Positions 9,348 to 17,852 of a stretch of 64,000 nucleotides of DNA are shown here, piece after piece. The stretch spans positions 6,622,155 through 6,686,154 of the forward strand of contig NZ_HF570108.1 of assembly GCF_000297395.2 (NCBI RefSeq), read 5' to 3'. Position 1 is the stretch's first letter. Each line of letters begins with the position of its first letter. The notes under the pieces are model-generated. The model saw only the letters and a list, made by a program, of their open reading frames with translations. It made no database searches and was not told where the DNA came from. The stretch comes from Micromonospora lupini str. Lupac 08 (GTDB lineage Bacteria > Actinomycetota > Actinomycetes > Mycobacteriales > Micromonosporaceae). Position numbers and translations under genes: made by a program.

Positions 9348-10289
9348 TCAGTGCGGGGCCGCCGGGCCCAGGTCGCTCGGGTCGGTGTTGCCACCGCAGA
9401 CGATCAACGCCACCCGCTCCCCCGCCTGTGGCACGTACGCGCCGCCGACCAGGGCGGCCAACGCGGCAGCGCCACCCAGCTCGGCGGCGACCCGCAGCTC
9501 CGACCAGAGCAGCCGACGCGCCCGCACCAGGTCCTCGTCGCGCACCAGCACCGAGACCACGCCGGTACGACGGGCGGTCTCGAAGGCGATGTCACCGATC
9601 CGGCGGGCGCCCAGCGAGTCCGTGGCGATGCCGCCCACCTCGATGTCGACAGGCCGGCCGGCCTTCAGAGAGGCGTGCAGGGTGGGGATCTGTTCCGGCT
9701 CGACACCGACGACGCGCACCGACCCGTCGAACCAGCTCGCGATGCCCGACACCAACCCACCGCCGCCGACCGCCACCAGCACGGTGTCGATCCCGTCGAG
9801 CTGGCCCTCCAACTCCCGACCCACGGTGCCCTGACCGGCCACCACCTCCGGCTGGTCGTACGCGTGCACCACAAGTGCCCCGGTCTCGCCGGCCCGCTGG
9901 GTGCTGGCCGCCAACGCCTCGGCGTAGTGCTGGCCCACCTGCCGCACCTGTGCGCCCAGCCCGGCCAGGCGCTGCACCTTCACCGGCGAGGCGGTGACCG
10001 GCACGAAGACCTCCGCCGGCACGCCCAGCGACCGGGCCGCGTACGCGACCGCGAGGCCGTGGTTGCCCCCCGACGCGGCGATCACCCCCGCCGACGGCAG
10101 CGCACCCTGGAGCATCCGGTTGAACGCGCCGCGCGGCTTGAACGAACCGGTGTGCTGGTGCAGCTCCAGCTTGAGACTGAGCAGGCCGGGCACCCCGAGG
10201 TCGGCGCCGTCGACGGTGATGACAGGCGTCTGACGGACCCGCCCCTCGACCAGCGCCGCAGCCGCCTCGACGTCGTTTCTGTCCACCAT
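9348..10289 (-). CDS. PLP-dependent threonine/serine dehydratase family protein
   Basis: 313 residues, fold-type II PLP enzyme. The Schiff-base Lys is in HTGSFKPRGAFNRM (about residue 51), the substrate-carboxylate loop is ASGGNHG, and the phosphate-binding glycine loop is VAVGGGGLVSG. Length matches catabolic threonine dehydratases and serine racemases that lack the C-terminal ACT domain of the biosynthetic enzyme, so isoleucine feedback is not expected. It lies 16 nt behind the oxygenase gene on the same strand and is probably co-transcribed with it. The true substrate could be Thr, Ser or a beta-hydroxylated amino acid made by the neighbour. Confidence 0.88.
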   Translation of the reverse strand: MVDRNDVEAAAALVEGRVRQTPVITVDGADLGVPGLLSLKLELHQHTGSFKPRGAFNRMLQGALPSAGVIAASGGNHGLAVAYAARSLGVPAEVFVPVTASPVKVQRLAGLGAQVRQVGQHYAEALAASTQRAGETGALVVHAYDQPEVVAGQGTVGRELEGQLDGIDTVLVAVGGGGLVSGIASWFDGSVRVVGVEPEQIPTLHASLKAGRPVDIEVGGIATDSLGARRIGDIAFETARRTGVVSVLVRDEDLVRARRLLWSELRVAAELGGAAALAALVGGAYVPQAGERVALIVCGGNTDPSDLGPAAPH

Positions 10290-10305
10290 GGGGAAACGCC
10301 CTTCA

Positions 10306-11106
10306 CTACGACCAGAGAGCCAGTCGACCGTCGTCGGTGAGCCCGACGAAACATCCTATGGAGATTCGCCGACCATCCGTCGCCGGACGCACCGTGTGAT
10401 AGTGCCGCGGGTCAAACAGAAATCCCTCTCCCAGTGCGGGCCGCAACGTCAACGACTGCGCGCCGTCGGCCACCGATTCGTGATAGCCGTACCCGCCGGG
10501 AATCCGCAGGTCCTCGTCGTCCGGCTGCCACCGGCGACGCCACAGCACGGTCTCACCGCCGACGGGCGGCACCCGGACGTAGATGTTGAACGCCAACTGG
10601 GCCACCACCTCGGCGTCGAGCAGCCGGCCGGCGTACTCCCGGACCGCGTCGTCGAAGTGCACCTGGAGGCCGGCGTTGATCTCGCGGACGATGCCGACGT
10701 GCATCTCCCGCCGGTGCCGCCGCCCGGGTGCCACGTCCGGCCAGGCCGCCCGGAACGCGGCCAGACACAGCTCGCGCGGCGCGTCCGGCAGACCCAGCGT
10801 GGACCAGCCCTTCTCGGCGGCGCGGGCGGCCTCCCAGTAGTCGTCGCGCAGGTCACCGCCGTCCCGGTGGTCGTTGATGGCCGGGCCGAACTTGGCGACC
10901 ACGGGAAAGACCCGGCTCTCGTCGTACCGGTCCATCTCCGCGTCGGCGAGCGCGGCGGTGATCGCATGGCAGCGGGCGGCGGGCAGCAGCCCCGGCACCC
11001 GGACGGCGGCGATCCGCCCCGCCACGAGCCCGGCGACGTGCGCTCGGGTGATCGCCGCGGACTCGACGGCCACGAACAAAGGATCGGTTCTGCTCGGTTG
11101 TCGCAC
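10306..11106 (-). CDS. 2-oxoglutarate/Fe(II)-dependent oxygenase
   Basis: 266 residues from GTG 11106, which has GGGAGG 6 nt upstream. The iron site is readable: VHFDD gives the HxD pair, and DPRHYHTVRPA gives the distal His followed by the Arg that binds 2-oxoglutarate. FNIYVRVPPVGGETVLWRR is the strand of the jelly-roll core. The sequence resembles prolyl-4-hydroxylase-like and PKHD-type oxygenases of small-molecule pathways; no peptide-binding extension is visible. It precedes the PLP dehydratase by 16 nt on the same strand, so hydroxylation followed by dehydration of an amino acid is an attractive but unproved link. An orphan 58-residue gene starts divergently about 295 nt away. Confidence 0.85.
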   Translation of the reverse strand: MRQPSRTDPLFVAVESAAITRAHVAGLVAGRIAAVRVPGLLPAARCHAITAALADAEMDRYDESRVFPVVAKFGPAINDHRDGGDLRDDYWEAARAAEKGWSTLGLPDAPRELCLAAFRAAWPDVAPGRRHRREMHVGIVREINAGLQVHFDDAVREYAGRLLDAEVVAQLAFNIYVRVPPVGGETVLWRRRWQPDDEDLRIPGGYGYHESVADGAQSLTLRPALGEGFLFDPRHYHTVRPATDGRRISIGCFVGLTDDGRLALWS

Positions 11107-11400
11107 GGCGGTCCTCCCGTATCGAAGATCCCTCACCGAACACGTCGCGCCCCCCGATCCACGCACCGTGCAATGTAGCGACCGCCGGCAAACCCGCACG
11201 TCGCCATTGACCGCAGCGCATGTTGTGAACACTTTCCGCAGTTCAACGGCGGGGTGGCGGACGCGCCGTTACCATCGGCCCCACCAGGGCCACGTCACGC
11301 AGAGCCGTACGGCGGATGGATTCCACCGATCGGGGAATGGTGACGACTCCCGGAGCGGTAGATGATGCGAGTAGTTCGAATGCGGACGAGGAGTTCGATT

Positions 11401-11577
11401 ATGGCTGGCGCCGGCCCGACCGATCTTGACGCGTACGTCGACCGCCTGGAGATGGCACGTCGAATAGCCCGGGAAATGATCGAGTCCGACCACCTCTCGC
11501 TGGAGCTGGCCGTACGCCAGCGTCCGCAGTGCTGGTCCCGTCGACCGGCCGGCCACGGCGCCCGCTCAGACGCGTAG
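11401..11577 (+). CDS. Small hypothetical protein, 58 residues
   Basis: ATG 11401 has GAGGAG (11388-11393) 7 nt upstream, and the frame has the usual codon bias of the window. Two earlier in-frame ATGs at 11362 and 11365 lack such a site. The product begins MAGAGPTDLDAYVDRLEMA and is predicted largely helical and charged up to about residue 40, then turns basic with a single Cys (RQRPQCWSRRPAGHG). No family recognised. It stands alone between the oxygenase promoter and a TetR gene on the other strand. The 294 bp upstream (11107-11400) hold no other gene that I can support. Confidence 0.6.
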   Translation: MAGAGPTDLDAYVDRLEMARRIAREMIESDHLSLELAVRQRPQCWSRRPAGHGARSDA

Positions 11578-11639
11578 ACCTGACGACCCGACCGGCCACC
11601 GATGCTTCGCAACCCTGATGGTGCGGGTCGGGGCGGACG

Positions 11640-12254
11640 TCAGTCGTAGAGGGCCGACACCCACAGGTGGGTCAACGTGTCGACCAACCGATTCCGATCG
11701 TCGAACGGCGGCACCCCGCACGCGGCCAGGTAATAGAGCCGTTCGCCGGCCCACGTCAGCGATGCCGCGAGCGCATACACGTCGACCCCGTCGAGCCGGG
11801 CCTTGACGGCGGGCTCGGCCCGCCGCTCGGCCTCGATCCGGGTGACCGCGGCGTCGGTGAACGTCGCCATCTGGGTCAGCCACAGCTCGCGTAGCTGCGG
11901 GTCGGACGCCCAGCTCTCCACGATGGCGCGCAGCACCGCCGCGTTGGCCAGCCACAGGTCGGCGCCCGCGTCGACACCCGCCCGCAGAGCCTCGTGAGGG
12001 CCCGACGTGCCCTGCACCCACGGCTGCGCGGCCTCGTGGCCGGCGCCAACCGCGCGACGCACCAGCTCGGCCAGCGCCGCCTGCTTGCCCGCGAAATAGA
12101 AGTAGAAGCTCGCCCGAGAGACCCCGGCGGCGGCGATGATCTCGGCAACGCTGAGCGTGTCGAAGGTGCGCTCACGCAGCAGTTCGCGCAGTGCGTCGAG
12201 GATGCGTTCGCGCAGCTCGACATCGTTTCGCGAAGGGTCGTCGCGTCGGGCCAT
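11640..12254 (-). CDS. TetR family transcriptional regulator
   Basis: 204 residues from ATG 12254 (a GTG at 12257 is the alternative). The N-terminal helix-turn-helix is plain: FDTLSVAEIIAAAGVSRASFYFYFAGKQAAL. The C-terminal ligand domain is typical of the family but too variable for a ligand guess. It is divergent from a VOC / aldo-keto reductase operon with 66 bp between starts, the classical arrangement in which a TetR repressor controls its neighbours. Confidence 0.92.
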   Translation of the reverse strand: MARRDDPSRNDVELRERILDALRELLRERTFDTLSVAEIIAAAGVSRASFYFYFAGKQAALAELVRRAVGAGHEAAQPWVQGTSGPHEALRAGVDAGADLWLANAAVLRAIVESWASDPQLRELWLTQMATFTDAAVTRIEAERRAEPAVKARLDGVDVYALAASLTWAGERLYYLAACGVPPFDDRNRLVDTLTHLWVSALYD

Positions 12255-12272
12255 CACGACTCACAGCATACC

Positions 12273-12315
12273 GTACGTACCATCTGGACGGCATGACCAG
12301 ACAGCATGTATGGTC
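12273..12315. promoter_or_regulatory. Possible TetR operators between tetR and the VOC gene
   Basis: The short gap between the divergent starts holds an 8-bp palindrome GTACGTAC (12273-12280) and an inverted repeat GACCA-N11-TGGTC (12295-12315), the latter 5 nt before the VOC start. Either could bind the repressor; neither was tested. Confidence 0.3.
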
Positions 12316-12320
12316 GGCCC

Positions 12321-12752
12321 ATGACACAGATCGCTGTCCATCTCGTGGTGAACGATCCCGCCACTGCGGCCGACTGGTATGCCGAGGTGCTCGGCGCTCA
12401 GGAGGTCAGTCGCGTTCCGCTGCCTGACGGCCGTCCGCTCACCGTGGAGCTGCGGGTGGGCGACACCGTGCTCGCCGTGGCGGGCGAGTGGCCGGACCGC
12501 GGCCTCCGTACGCCGGCGGCTCTGGGCGGCAGCCCGGCCGCCTTCCATCTGCCGGTCTCCGACGTCGACGCCGCCTACGACCGCGCGATCGCCGCCGGGG
12601 CCACCGCGTTCGAGCCGCCGCACGACGCGTTCTGGGGCGACCGCACCGCACAGTTCCTCGACCCGTCCGGGCACCGCTGGGCCGTCAACCGCCACCTGCG
12701 CGACGTCCCCGCCGACGAGATGGCCGAGCACGTGGCGGCGATGTTCGCATGA
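12321..12752 (+). CDS. VOC family (glyoxalase/bleomycin-resistance fold) protein
   Basis: 143 residues from ATG 12321; the fold shows two beta-alpha-beta-beta-beta units. Metal-ligand candidates are His7 in IAVHLVVNDP, the Glu in LTVELRVG, His in AAFHLPVSDVD and the Glu/Asp region near LDPSGHRWAVNRHL. NDPATAADWYAEVLGAQEVSR is the usual opening of this family. Its ATGA overlap with the aldo-keto reductase and the divergent TetR suggest a small detoxification operon for an electrophile or aldehyde. Confidence 0.88.
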   Translation: MTQIAVHLVVNDPATAADWYAEVLGAQEVSRVPLPDGRPLTVELRVGDTVLAVAGEWPDRGLRTPAALGGSPAAFHLPVSDVDAAYDRAIAAGATAFEPPHDAFWGDRTAQFLDPSGHRWAVNRHLRDVPADEMAEHVAAMFA

Positions 12753-13744
12753 GGTACACGACCTTCGGGCGCACCGGCCTGCGGATGTCCGAGCTGGTGC
12801 TCGGTGCCATGACGTTCGGCGAACAGGGGGGCGTCGGCGCGCCGATCGAGGAGTGCCGGCGCATCCTCGACGCCTACGCCGAGGCCGGCGGGAATGCCGT
12901 CGACACCGCCATCAACTACCGCGGCGGCGCCAGCGAGGAGATCCTCGGCGAGCTGCTGGTCGGCAGGCGCGACCGGTTCGTCGTGGCCACGAAGTACACG
13001 GTGACCCGGGACCCGGCCGACCCCAACGGCGGCGGCAACCATCGCAAGAACCTCAGGTTGTCGCTGGAAACCAGCCTGCGCCGGCTGCGCACCGACCACA
13101 TCGACATCTACTGGGTGCACATCTGGGACCGGCACACACCTATCGACGAAACAATGCGGGCGCTCGACGACGCGGTCACCGCCGGAAAGGTTCTCTACAT
13201 CGGCGTGTCGGACACACCGGCCTGGGTCGTCTCCCGCGCGAACACGCTGGCCGAGTGGCGCGGCTGGACTCCGTTCGCCGGCCTCCAGGTGCCCTACAGC
13301 CTGATCAACCGTGACGCCGAACGGGAGCTGATGCCGATGGCCGAGGCGTACGGCCTGACGGTGACCGCCTGGAGCCCGCTCGGCGGCGGTGTGCTGTCCG
13401 GCAAGTACGGCAGCGCCGCGCCAGGCGAGAGGACGCGCCTGAACCGGGACGCGATCAGCGACCGGGACCTCGGTGTGGCCCGGGTCGTACAGGACGTCGC
13501 TGGCGAGCTGGGCGTCACCCCTGCTCAGGTCGCTCTCGCCTGGACCCGCCGACGCAACGGCGTGCTGCCGATCATCGGCGCGCGGACCCTCGACCAACTA
13601 CGGGACAACCTGGGCTGCACGGCGGTCACGCTGCCGCCAGAACTGGTGACGCGCCTGGAAGCGGCAACCGGCTTCGACCTCGGCTTCCCGGCTGACTTCA
13701 TCGCCCAGACCACGCCCTGGGTTCTCGGCGCCGCCGCACTCTGA
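12749..13744 (+). CDS. Aldo/keto reductase
   Basis: 331 residues from ATG 12749, overlapping the VOC stop by 4 nt. TIM-barrel NADPH-dependent oxidoreductase: catalytic Asp and Tyr in AVDTAINYRGGASEEILGE, Lys in FVVATKYTV, His in DIYWVHIWD. The C-terminal cofactor segment is NGVLPIIGARTLDQLRDNLG. Closest in style to the YajO/Tas or voltage-gated potassium channel beta-subunit branch. With the VOC protein and TetR it most likely removes a reactive carbonyl compound. Confidence 0.92.
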   Translation: MRYTTFGRTGLRMSELVLGAMTFGEQGGVGAPIEECRRILDAYAEAGGNAVDTAINYRGGASEEILGELLVGRRDRFVVATKYTVTRDPADPNGGGNHRKNLRLSLETSLRRLRTDHIDIYWVHIWDRHTPIDETMRALDDAVTAGKVLYIGVSDTPAWVVSRANTLAEWRGWTPFAGLQVPYSLINRDAERELMPMAEAYGLTVTAWSPLGGGVLSGKYGSAAPGERTRLNRDAISDRDLGVARVVQDVAGELGVTPAQVALAWTRRRNGVLPIIGARTLDQLRDNLGCTAVTLPPELVTRLEAATGFDLGFPADFIAQTTPWVLGAAAL

Positions 13745-13789
13745 CCCTCAGCGACAGCGGTGTTCCTCTTCGCGGGTGGATGGCGCCCG

Positions 13790-14017
13790 TCAGCGCGTCC
13801 ACGCCACGAACCGCTCGTACAACTCGGTCGGCGTCACCTCGGGCAGCTCGGCGACGACCACGAAGAGCAGCCCACCGACGTACATGGAAAGGCCGATGCG
13901 GTCCCGCCCGTACGCCTCGGCCAGCCGCACCCGCGCGGGATGGCACGGCCAGGGCGTATCCGGCTCACACATCTGACAGTGCCACTGCGGCCGGCGTGGC
14001 AGGTGCTCCCCGTTCAT
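13790..14017 (-). CDS. Small cysteine-rich protein paired with an XRE regulator
   Basis: 75 residues from ATG 14017 with GAGGGA 8 nt upstream. The first half carries WHCQMCEPDTPWPCHPAR, a Cys-x2-Cys and Cys-His pattern able to hold one zinc. The second half, IGLSMYVGGLLFVVVAELP, is hydrophobic but short of a clear membrane helix, and the end resembles a helical tail. I know similar short WxCxxC...PWPC proteins beside XRE genes in actinomycetes, without known function. It is divergent from the XRE gene at 14182. Confidence 0.7.
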   Translation of the reverse strand: MNGEHLPRRPQWHCQMCEPDTPWPCHPARVRLAEAYGRDRIGLSMYVGGLLFVVVAELPEVTPTELYERFVAWTR

Positions 14018-14181
14018 CCGCCGATCCCTCTGAACCGCTCCCGAACTGCCACCACGCCTCCCACCGGTCACTGCGCGTGCTCGTCCGATACACCGTGCGG
14101 CGGTACGCTCACATCGGTCGACGGGTTGCGCGTTGCCAACCCGCACCGGCAACCCGGCAACTCCGGCGGGAGGCGCGAGAG

Positions 14182-15351
14182 ATGCCAACGTTCGGCGTCC
14201 GAATGCGGACAGCGCGGGAAGCGCGCGGGCTCAGCCTGGCCGCTCTCGCCGAGCTGCTGCCCGCCGACAAGGGGCACCTCTCCCGGCTTGAGAACGGCCG
14301 TCGCCGACCCGGCGAGGATCTGGCCCGCCGAATCGACGACGTCCTCGCCGCCCGCGGGGAGCTGATCGCCTGCGCCGCCCTGGATGTAGCCGCCGCCACC
14401 GACACCCGACCGTCGGAGACGGTCGAGCTGCTGCATCGCATGTACGCCAGCGACACCGCCCCCGCGACCATCGAGACGTTGCAGGCGACCGTGACCGAGC
14501 TGTGCTGCCAGTACGGGTGGCGCGACGCCGGGGAACTCCGCGCCGAAGGTCAGGATTGGCTGCGTGAGGTCGCCCGACTGCTCCAGCGACCCACCGGGCT
14601 ACGGCAGCACCGCGAACTGCTGGTGTGCGCGGGCTGGCTGGCACTGCTGATCGGCTGCGTCGAGTACGACCTCGGCATGCGCGCCAGCGCCGAGGCCACC
14701 CGCACTGCCGCCCGCCAGCTCGGTGACGAAGCCGGTCACGCTGGCATCACCGGCTGGGCGTGGGAGATGACGGCCTGGTTCGCACTCACCCAGTCCCGGC
14801 ACGAGGCGACGCTGACCGCCGCCCGAGCTGGGCAGGAGGTCGCCGGTCGGCAGCGGGTGGGGGTGCAACTGATCGCGCAGGAAGCCAAGGCGCTGGCACG
14901 CCTCGGCGACCTCCAAGGGGCGCGGACGGCGCTCGATCGAGGTCGGCGGCTACTCGACGACCTTGGTACACCGGACCGCCCCGACAACCACTTCGAGGTC
15001 GATCCCAGCAAATGGCTGTTCTACGCGATGGACGCCTACCGCCTCGCCGAACATGACACTCTCGCCGAGCACTACGCCAACGAGGTTCTGCGTCTCGGCA
15101 CCGGATCGGACGGCATCGAGCGGTCACCCATGCGGATGGCCGAAGCCAGACTCACGCTCGCAGCCACAGCCCTGCGCGCCGGCGAGCTGGATCGGGCCGT
15201 CGAGCAGGGAGTGGCGGCGTTCTCCGCTACTCGCCGATCCCTGCCCTCGCTACTGCTCGTCGCCGGCGAAGTTGACATCGAACTTCACCGGCGCTACCCC
15301 CACGAGCAGGCCACCGCCGACTTCCGGGACGCGCTCAACGCGATTCGGTAG
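14182..15351 (+). CDS. XRE family regulator with TPR-like domain
   Basis: 389 residues from ATG 14182 (GGGAGG about 10 nt upstream). An N-terminal helix-turn-helix (TAREARGLSLAALAELL, DKGHLSRLENGRRRPGEDL) is followed by about 300 helical residues with repeated Ala-rich helix pairs, as in the large actinomycete family of HTH-TPR regulators. These are commonly paired with a small partner gene; the divergent Cys-rich 75-residue protein may be that partner. The target is unknown. Confidence 0.85.
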   Translation: MPTFGVRMRTAREARGLSLAALAELLPADKGHLSRLENGRRRPGEDLARRIDDVLAARGELIACAALDVAAATDTRPSETVELLHRMYASDTAPATIETLQATVTELCCQYGWRDAGELRAEGQDWLREVARLLQRPTGLRQHRELLVCAGWLALLIGCVEYDLGMRASAEATRTAARQLGDEAGHAGITGWAWEMTAWFALTQSRHEATLTAARAGQEVAGRQRVGVQLIAQEAKALARLGDLQGARTALDRGRRLLDDLGTPDRPDNHFEVDPSKWLFYAMDAYRLAEHDTLAEHYANEVLRLGTGSDGIERSPMRMAEARLTLAATALRAGELDRAVEQGVAAFSATRRSLPSLLLVAGEVDIELHRRYPHEQATADFRDALNAIR

Positions 15352-15381
15352 CCACACGCGGAAGCATCGACAGCGCGGCAG

Positions 15382-15879
15382 CTAATCCACGCTCTTACCG
15401 AGGGAGAGACCCGCGTCGGCGTAGCCGTGCCGGCTGTAGAAGCGCACGGCATCGATGTTGCGGTGGTAGATGCCAGCGGACAGATACCTGATCCCCCTGC
15501 CGGCCGCCCAGCGCTCGGCCGATGCCAGCAACGCTGATCCCACGCCAAGTCCTCTGGCGTCGGGCAGCACAACCGTGTGCACCTGGGCCGAAGGCTCAGG
15601 ACGCAGGATCTGATGCTCGGGCGGATCGGGATGCCGCAGCACCTCGACCATCCCGACGACCCGGCCATCATGAGCCTCAGCGACGAGGACGCCATCCTGT
15701 CCGGCGTCGTCGGTAAGCATCGCCACGAAGTGGCGCACTACCGCGTCACGCTGCGGAATGCGGTAGATGGCAGCGTCGAGAGCAAGGTGCGCCTGGGCGT
15801 TGGCAAGGCGCAGCTCCACCAACGACGCAACATCCGCCAGGCGCGCTGGCCGAACCTCCAGCGGTGCATCGTGCATCAT
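15382..15879 (-). CDS. GNAT family N-acetyltransferase
   Basis: 165 residues from ATG 15879 (a second ATG follows directly). Acetyl-CoA binding is shown by VHTVVLPDARGLGVGSALL, the A motif with the R/Q-x2-G-x-G/A pattern, and the C-terminal RFYSRHGYADAG. Substrate unknown. Convergent with the XRE gene and divergent from a P-loop kinase gene; between them lies the kinase remnant at 15903-15968. Confidence 0.9.
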   Translation of the reverse strand: MMHDAPLEVRPARLADVASLVELRLANAQAHLALDAAIYRIPQRDAVVRHFVAMLTDDAGQDGVLVAEAHDGRVVGMVEVLRHPDPPEHQILRPEPSAQVHTVVLPDARGLGVGSALLASAERWAAGRGIRYLSAGIYHRNIDAVRFYSRHGYADAGLSLGKSVD

Positions 15880-15902
15880 CCCGATTCTAGGATCGAGGCG
15901 AG

Positions 15903-15968
15903 CCGCCGTCACGAGCGACCAGCAAGCGCTCTTGCTCGTCGGGTGTACCGAGGCGTCCAGCCACACGG
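15903..15968 (-). pseudogene. Remnant of a uridine-kinase-like gene
   Basis: This stretch matches the reverse-strand coding sequence at about 16752-16827. On the minus strand one frame reads WLDASV and the next reads DEQERLLVARDGGS; the intact gene at 16585-17235 has WLDASV and DEQERLLIARDGDS in one frame. About 13 bp present in the intact copy are missing here, which breaks the frame. Over the first 37 aligned bases I count 6 differences. It has no start, P-loop or end, so it is a decayed duplicate fragment, not a gene. Confidence 0.7.
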
Positions 15969-16000
15969 GCCGCCGATCCGGTGGAACTACCCTCGACGTC

Positions 16001-16579
16001 ATGCCGCACCTGGACGCCGCCGATCCCCTGCCGCGCCGTCCCCGTCGCGTACTGGTCGCCGGGACCTCTGGCGCCGGAAAGACGACCCTCGCCTCCCGCA
16101 TCGCCACGTCGTTGCAGGCGCCGCACGTGGAGATCGACGGCCTCTTCCACGGACCGTCGTGGACCAGACGTCCCTCTTTCGAAGACGACGTACGCCTCTT
16201 CGCCGCAGGCCCCTCCTGGGTGACCGAGTGGCAGTACAGCGCGGTCCGCGACCACCTCGCCGACCTCGCCGACCTGGTGGTGTGGCTGGATTTGTCGAAG
16301 ATCACCGTCATGCGCCAGGTCGTCCGGCGGACCGTCGTACGCCGCCTTCGACGCCAGCGGCTCTGGAACGGCAACGTCGAACCGCCGCTCTGGACAGTGC
16401 TCACCGATCCCGAGCACATCGTCCGCTGGGCGTGGAACACGCATCCTCGGACGGCCGCGCGTATCGAGGCCCTGGCGGCCCGGCGTCCGGACCTTCCCGT
16501 GGTCCGTCTCCGCAGTCACGCCGCCGCCGATCGCTGGCTGCGCGGCCCGCTGAAGCAGGCTCGATGCAATGTGGAGTAA
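16001..16579 (+). CDS. P-loop kinase-like protein (adenylate-kinase/topology-modulation type)
   Basis: 192 residues from ATG 16001. Walker A is LVAGTSGAGKTTLASRIA (about 18-35), followed by PHVEIDGLFHGPSWTRR, the substrate-side Asp region seen in FlaR-like and AAA-type small kinases. LADLVVWLDLSK is the Walker B strand, and VVRRTVVRRLRRQRLWNGN is an Arg-rich lid. Such proteins phosphorylate nucleotides or small molecules; the substrate is open. It is convergent with the next kinase-like gene, with 5 nt between stops. Confidence 0.8.
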   Translation: MPHLDAADPLPRRPRRVLVAGTSGAGKTTLASRIATSLQAPHVEIDGLFHGPSWTRRPSFEDDVRLFAAGPSWVTEWQYSAVRDHLADLADLVVWLDLSKITVMRQVVRRTVVRRLRRQRLWNGNVEPPLWTVLTDPEHIVRWAWNTHPRTAARIEALAARRPDLPVVRLRSHAAADRWLRGPLKQARCNVE

Positions 16580-16584
16580 GCGTG

Positions 16585-17235
16585 CTAAAGGCTGATCGGT
16601 GACGCTACGACCAGTTCGGTGTCCGGGTCGTGGTCGATCTGCGACGGGCCGGCGACGATCAGGGTGGCTCGGGACCACGGTCGTTCTCGCAGCATGAAGG
16701 GCAGTTCCTCCCGCAGCCAGTTCGTCACGTGCTCCTGCTGTTCGGCGGAGTCGCCGTCGCGAGCAATCAGCAACCGCTCCTGCTCATCAAGATCGCCCTG
16801 TAGGTACACCGAGGCGTCCAACCACGGGTCAAGTTCGTCCCGGATGATGCCGGTGCCCTCGACCCAGACGAAGTCGACGCCGGCAGGGATGGTGATCGAT
16901 CCAAGTCGGTCGTGCCTGACCCAGGCGTCGGGACGGAAGTTCACCGGCTCCCCGCGGTGCAGGGGTCGCAGGATGTTCTCGGCGAGCACTGCGCCCCAGT
17001 CGAAACAGGCGTGGTTCCAGGCGACGTCGTCGGTGTGCACGACGACGGAGTTGGGCTCCGCCCTGCGCAGCCTCTCCGCCAGGGTCGTCTTACCTGCGCC
17101 ACCCCGGCCGTCGATCGCGATCACCCGCGGGCGTCCGGTGACATCCGGTGATGCGTCGCGTAGCTGCCGGACGGCGTCGAACACGGTCACCACTCGCCAG
17201 CCAACGGCTTCGGTCTCACCGGGATGTAAGCGCAT
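16585..17235 (-). CDS. Uridine-kinase-like P-loop protein
   Basis: 216 residues from ATG 17235; GTG 17193 or 17190 would start closer to the conserved VFDAVRQL and cannot be excluded. Walker A is VIAIDGRGGAGKTTLAERL; VVVHTDDVAWNHACFDW is the substrate loop of the uridine-kinase family, and FVWVEGTGIIRDEL the Walker B region. SVYLQGDLDEQERLLIARD is followed by a lid helix. Family members phosphorylate nucleosides or pantothenate-like compounds. A frameshifted partial copy of this gene sits at 15903-15968. Confidence 0.8.
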   Translation of the reverse strand: MRLHPGETEAVGWRVVTVFDAVRQLRDASPDVTGRPRVIAIDGRGGAGKTTLAERLRRAEPNSVVVHTDDVAWNHACFDWGAVLAENILRPLHRGEPVNFRPDAWVRHDRLGSITIPAGVDFVWVEGTGIIRDELDPWLDASVYLQGDLDEQERLLIARDGDSAEQQEHVTNWLREELPFMLRERPWSRATLIVAGPSQIDHDPDTELVVASPISL

Positions 17236-17310
17236 CGACGGTTCGTACCCCCGACGTCTGCCGATGATGCCGTGCGGCGGCCTGTCCCACCCCGGTGCTC
17301 TACTTCCGTC

Positions 17311-17823
17311 ATGCATGTCGTGGTCGCAGGCGCACTCGTCGACAACGACGCGGTCCTGCTGGCACATCGCAGGCCGACCAAACGGGCGTACCCCGATGTC
17401 TGGGACCTGCCCGGGGGGCTGGTCGAAACGGGCGAGTCGGAACTGCAGGCCCTCGCGCGTGAGATGCACGAGGAGCTCGGTGTGCACATCGTGGCGGAGT
17501 CCGCTTCCCGGCTGGGCGTCCTGCATACCGACAGTGGTGGGGTCGCCCTTCACGTGGGCGTCTGGCAAGTCGGAGCGTGGGTTGGCTCTCCCACCAACCG
17601 GGCACCCGACGAGCACGACGACATTGCCTGGGTCGGGATCAGCGACCTGGGCGGCCTTCACCTCCCGCATGGCGTCCTGGCGGCGATGGTTCGTTCTCTG
17701 CCCGAGTTTGAGTGGACCCCCGGGCACTCGGACGGCGCCGACTGCAATCAGGGCGACCGAGGCGCCCAGGCCGACTGTCGTGGATGTGCTGAGATGATCT
17801 ATCGATCCCAACGAGGGGCGTAG
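17311..17823 (+). CDS. Nudix hydrolase
   Basis: 170 residues from ATG 17311. The Nudix box is complete: GG, then E in LVETGE, then REMHEELG, matching G-x5-E-x7-R-E-U-x-E-E-x-G-U. The N-terminal strand VVVAGALVDNDAVLLAHRR is typical of MutT-like NUDIX enzymes acting on nucleoside diphosphate derivatives. The last 40 residues after HLPHGVLAAMVRSLPEF look unstructured. A P-loop protein follows on the same strand, 29 nt downstream. Confidence 0.92.
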   Translation: MHVVVAGALVDNDAVLLAHRRPTKRAYPDVWDLPGGLVETGESELQALAREMHEELGVHIVAESASRLGVLHTDSGGVALHVGVWQVGAWVGSPTNRAPDEHDDIAWVGISDLGGLHLPHGVLAAMVRSLPEFEWTPGHSDGADCNQGDRGAQADCRGCAEMIYRSQRGA

Positions 17824-17852
17824 TCGATCAAAGGTGCGCGTTACCGTGTCCC

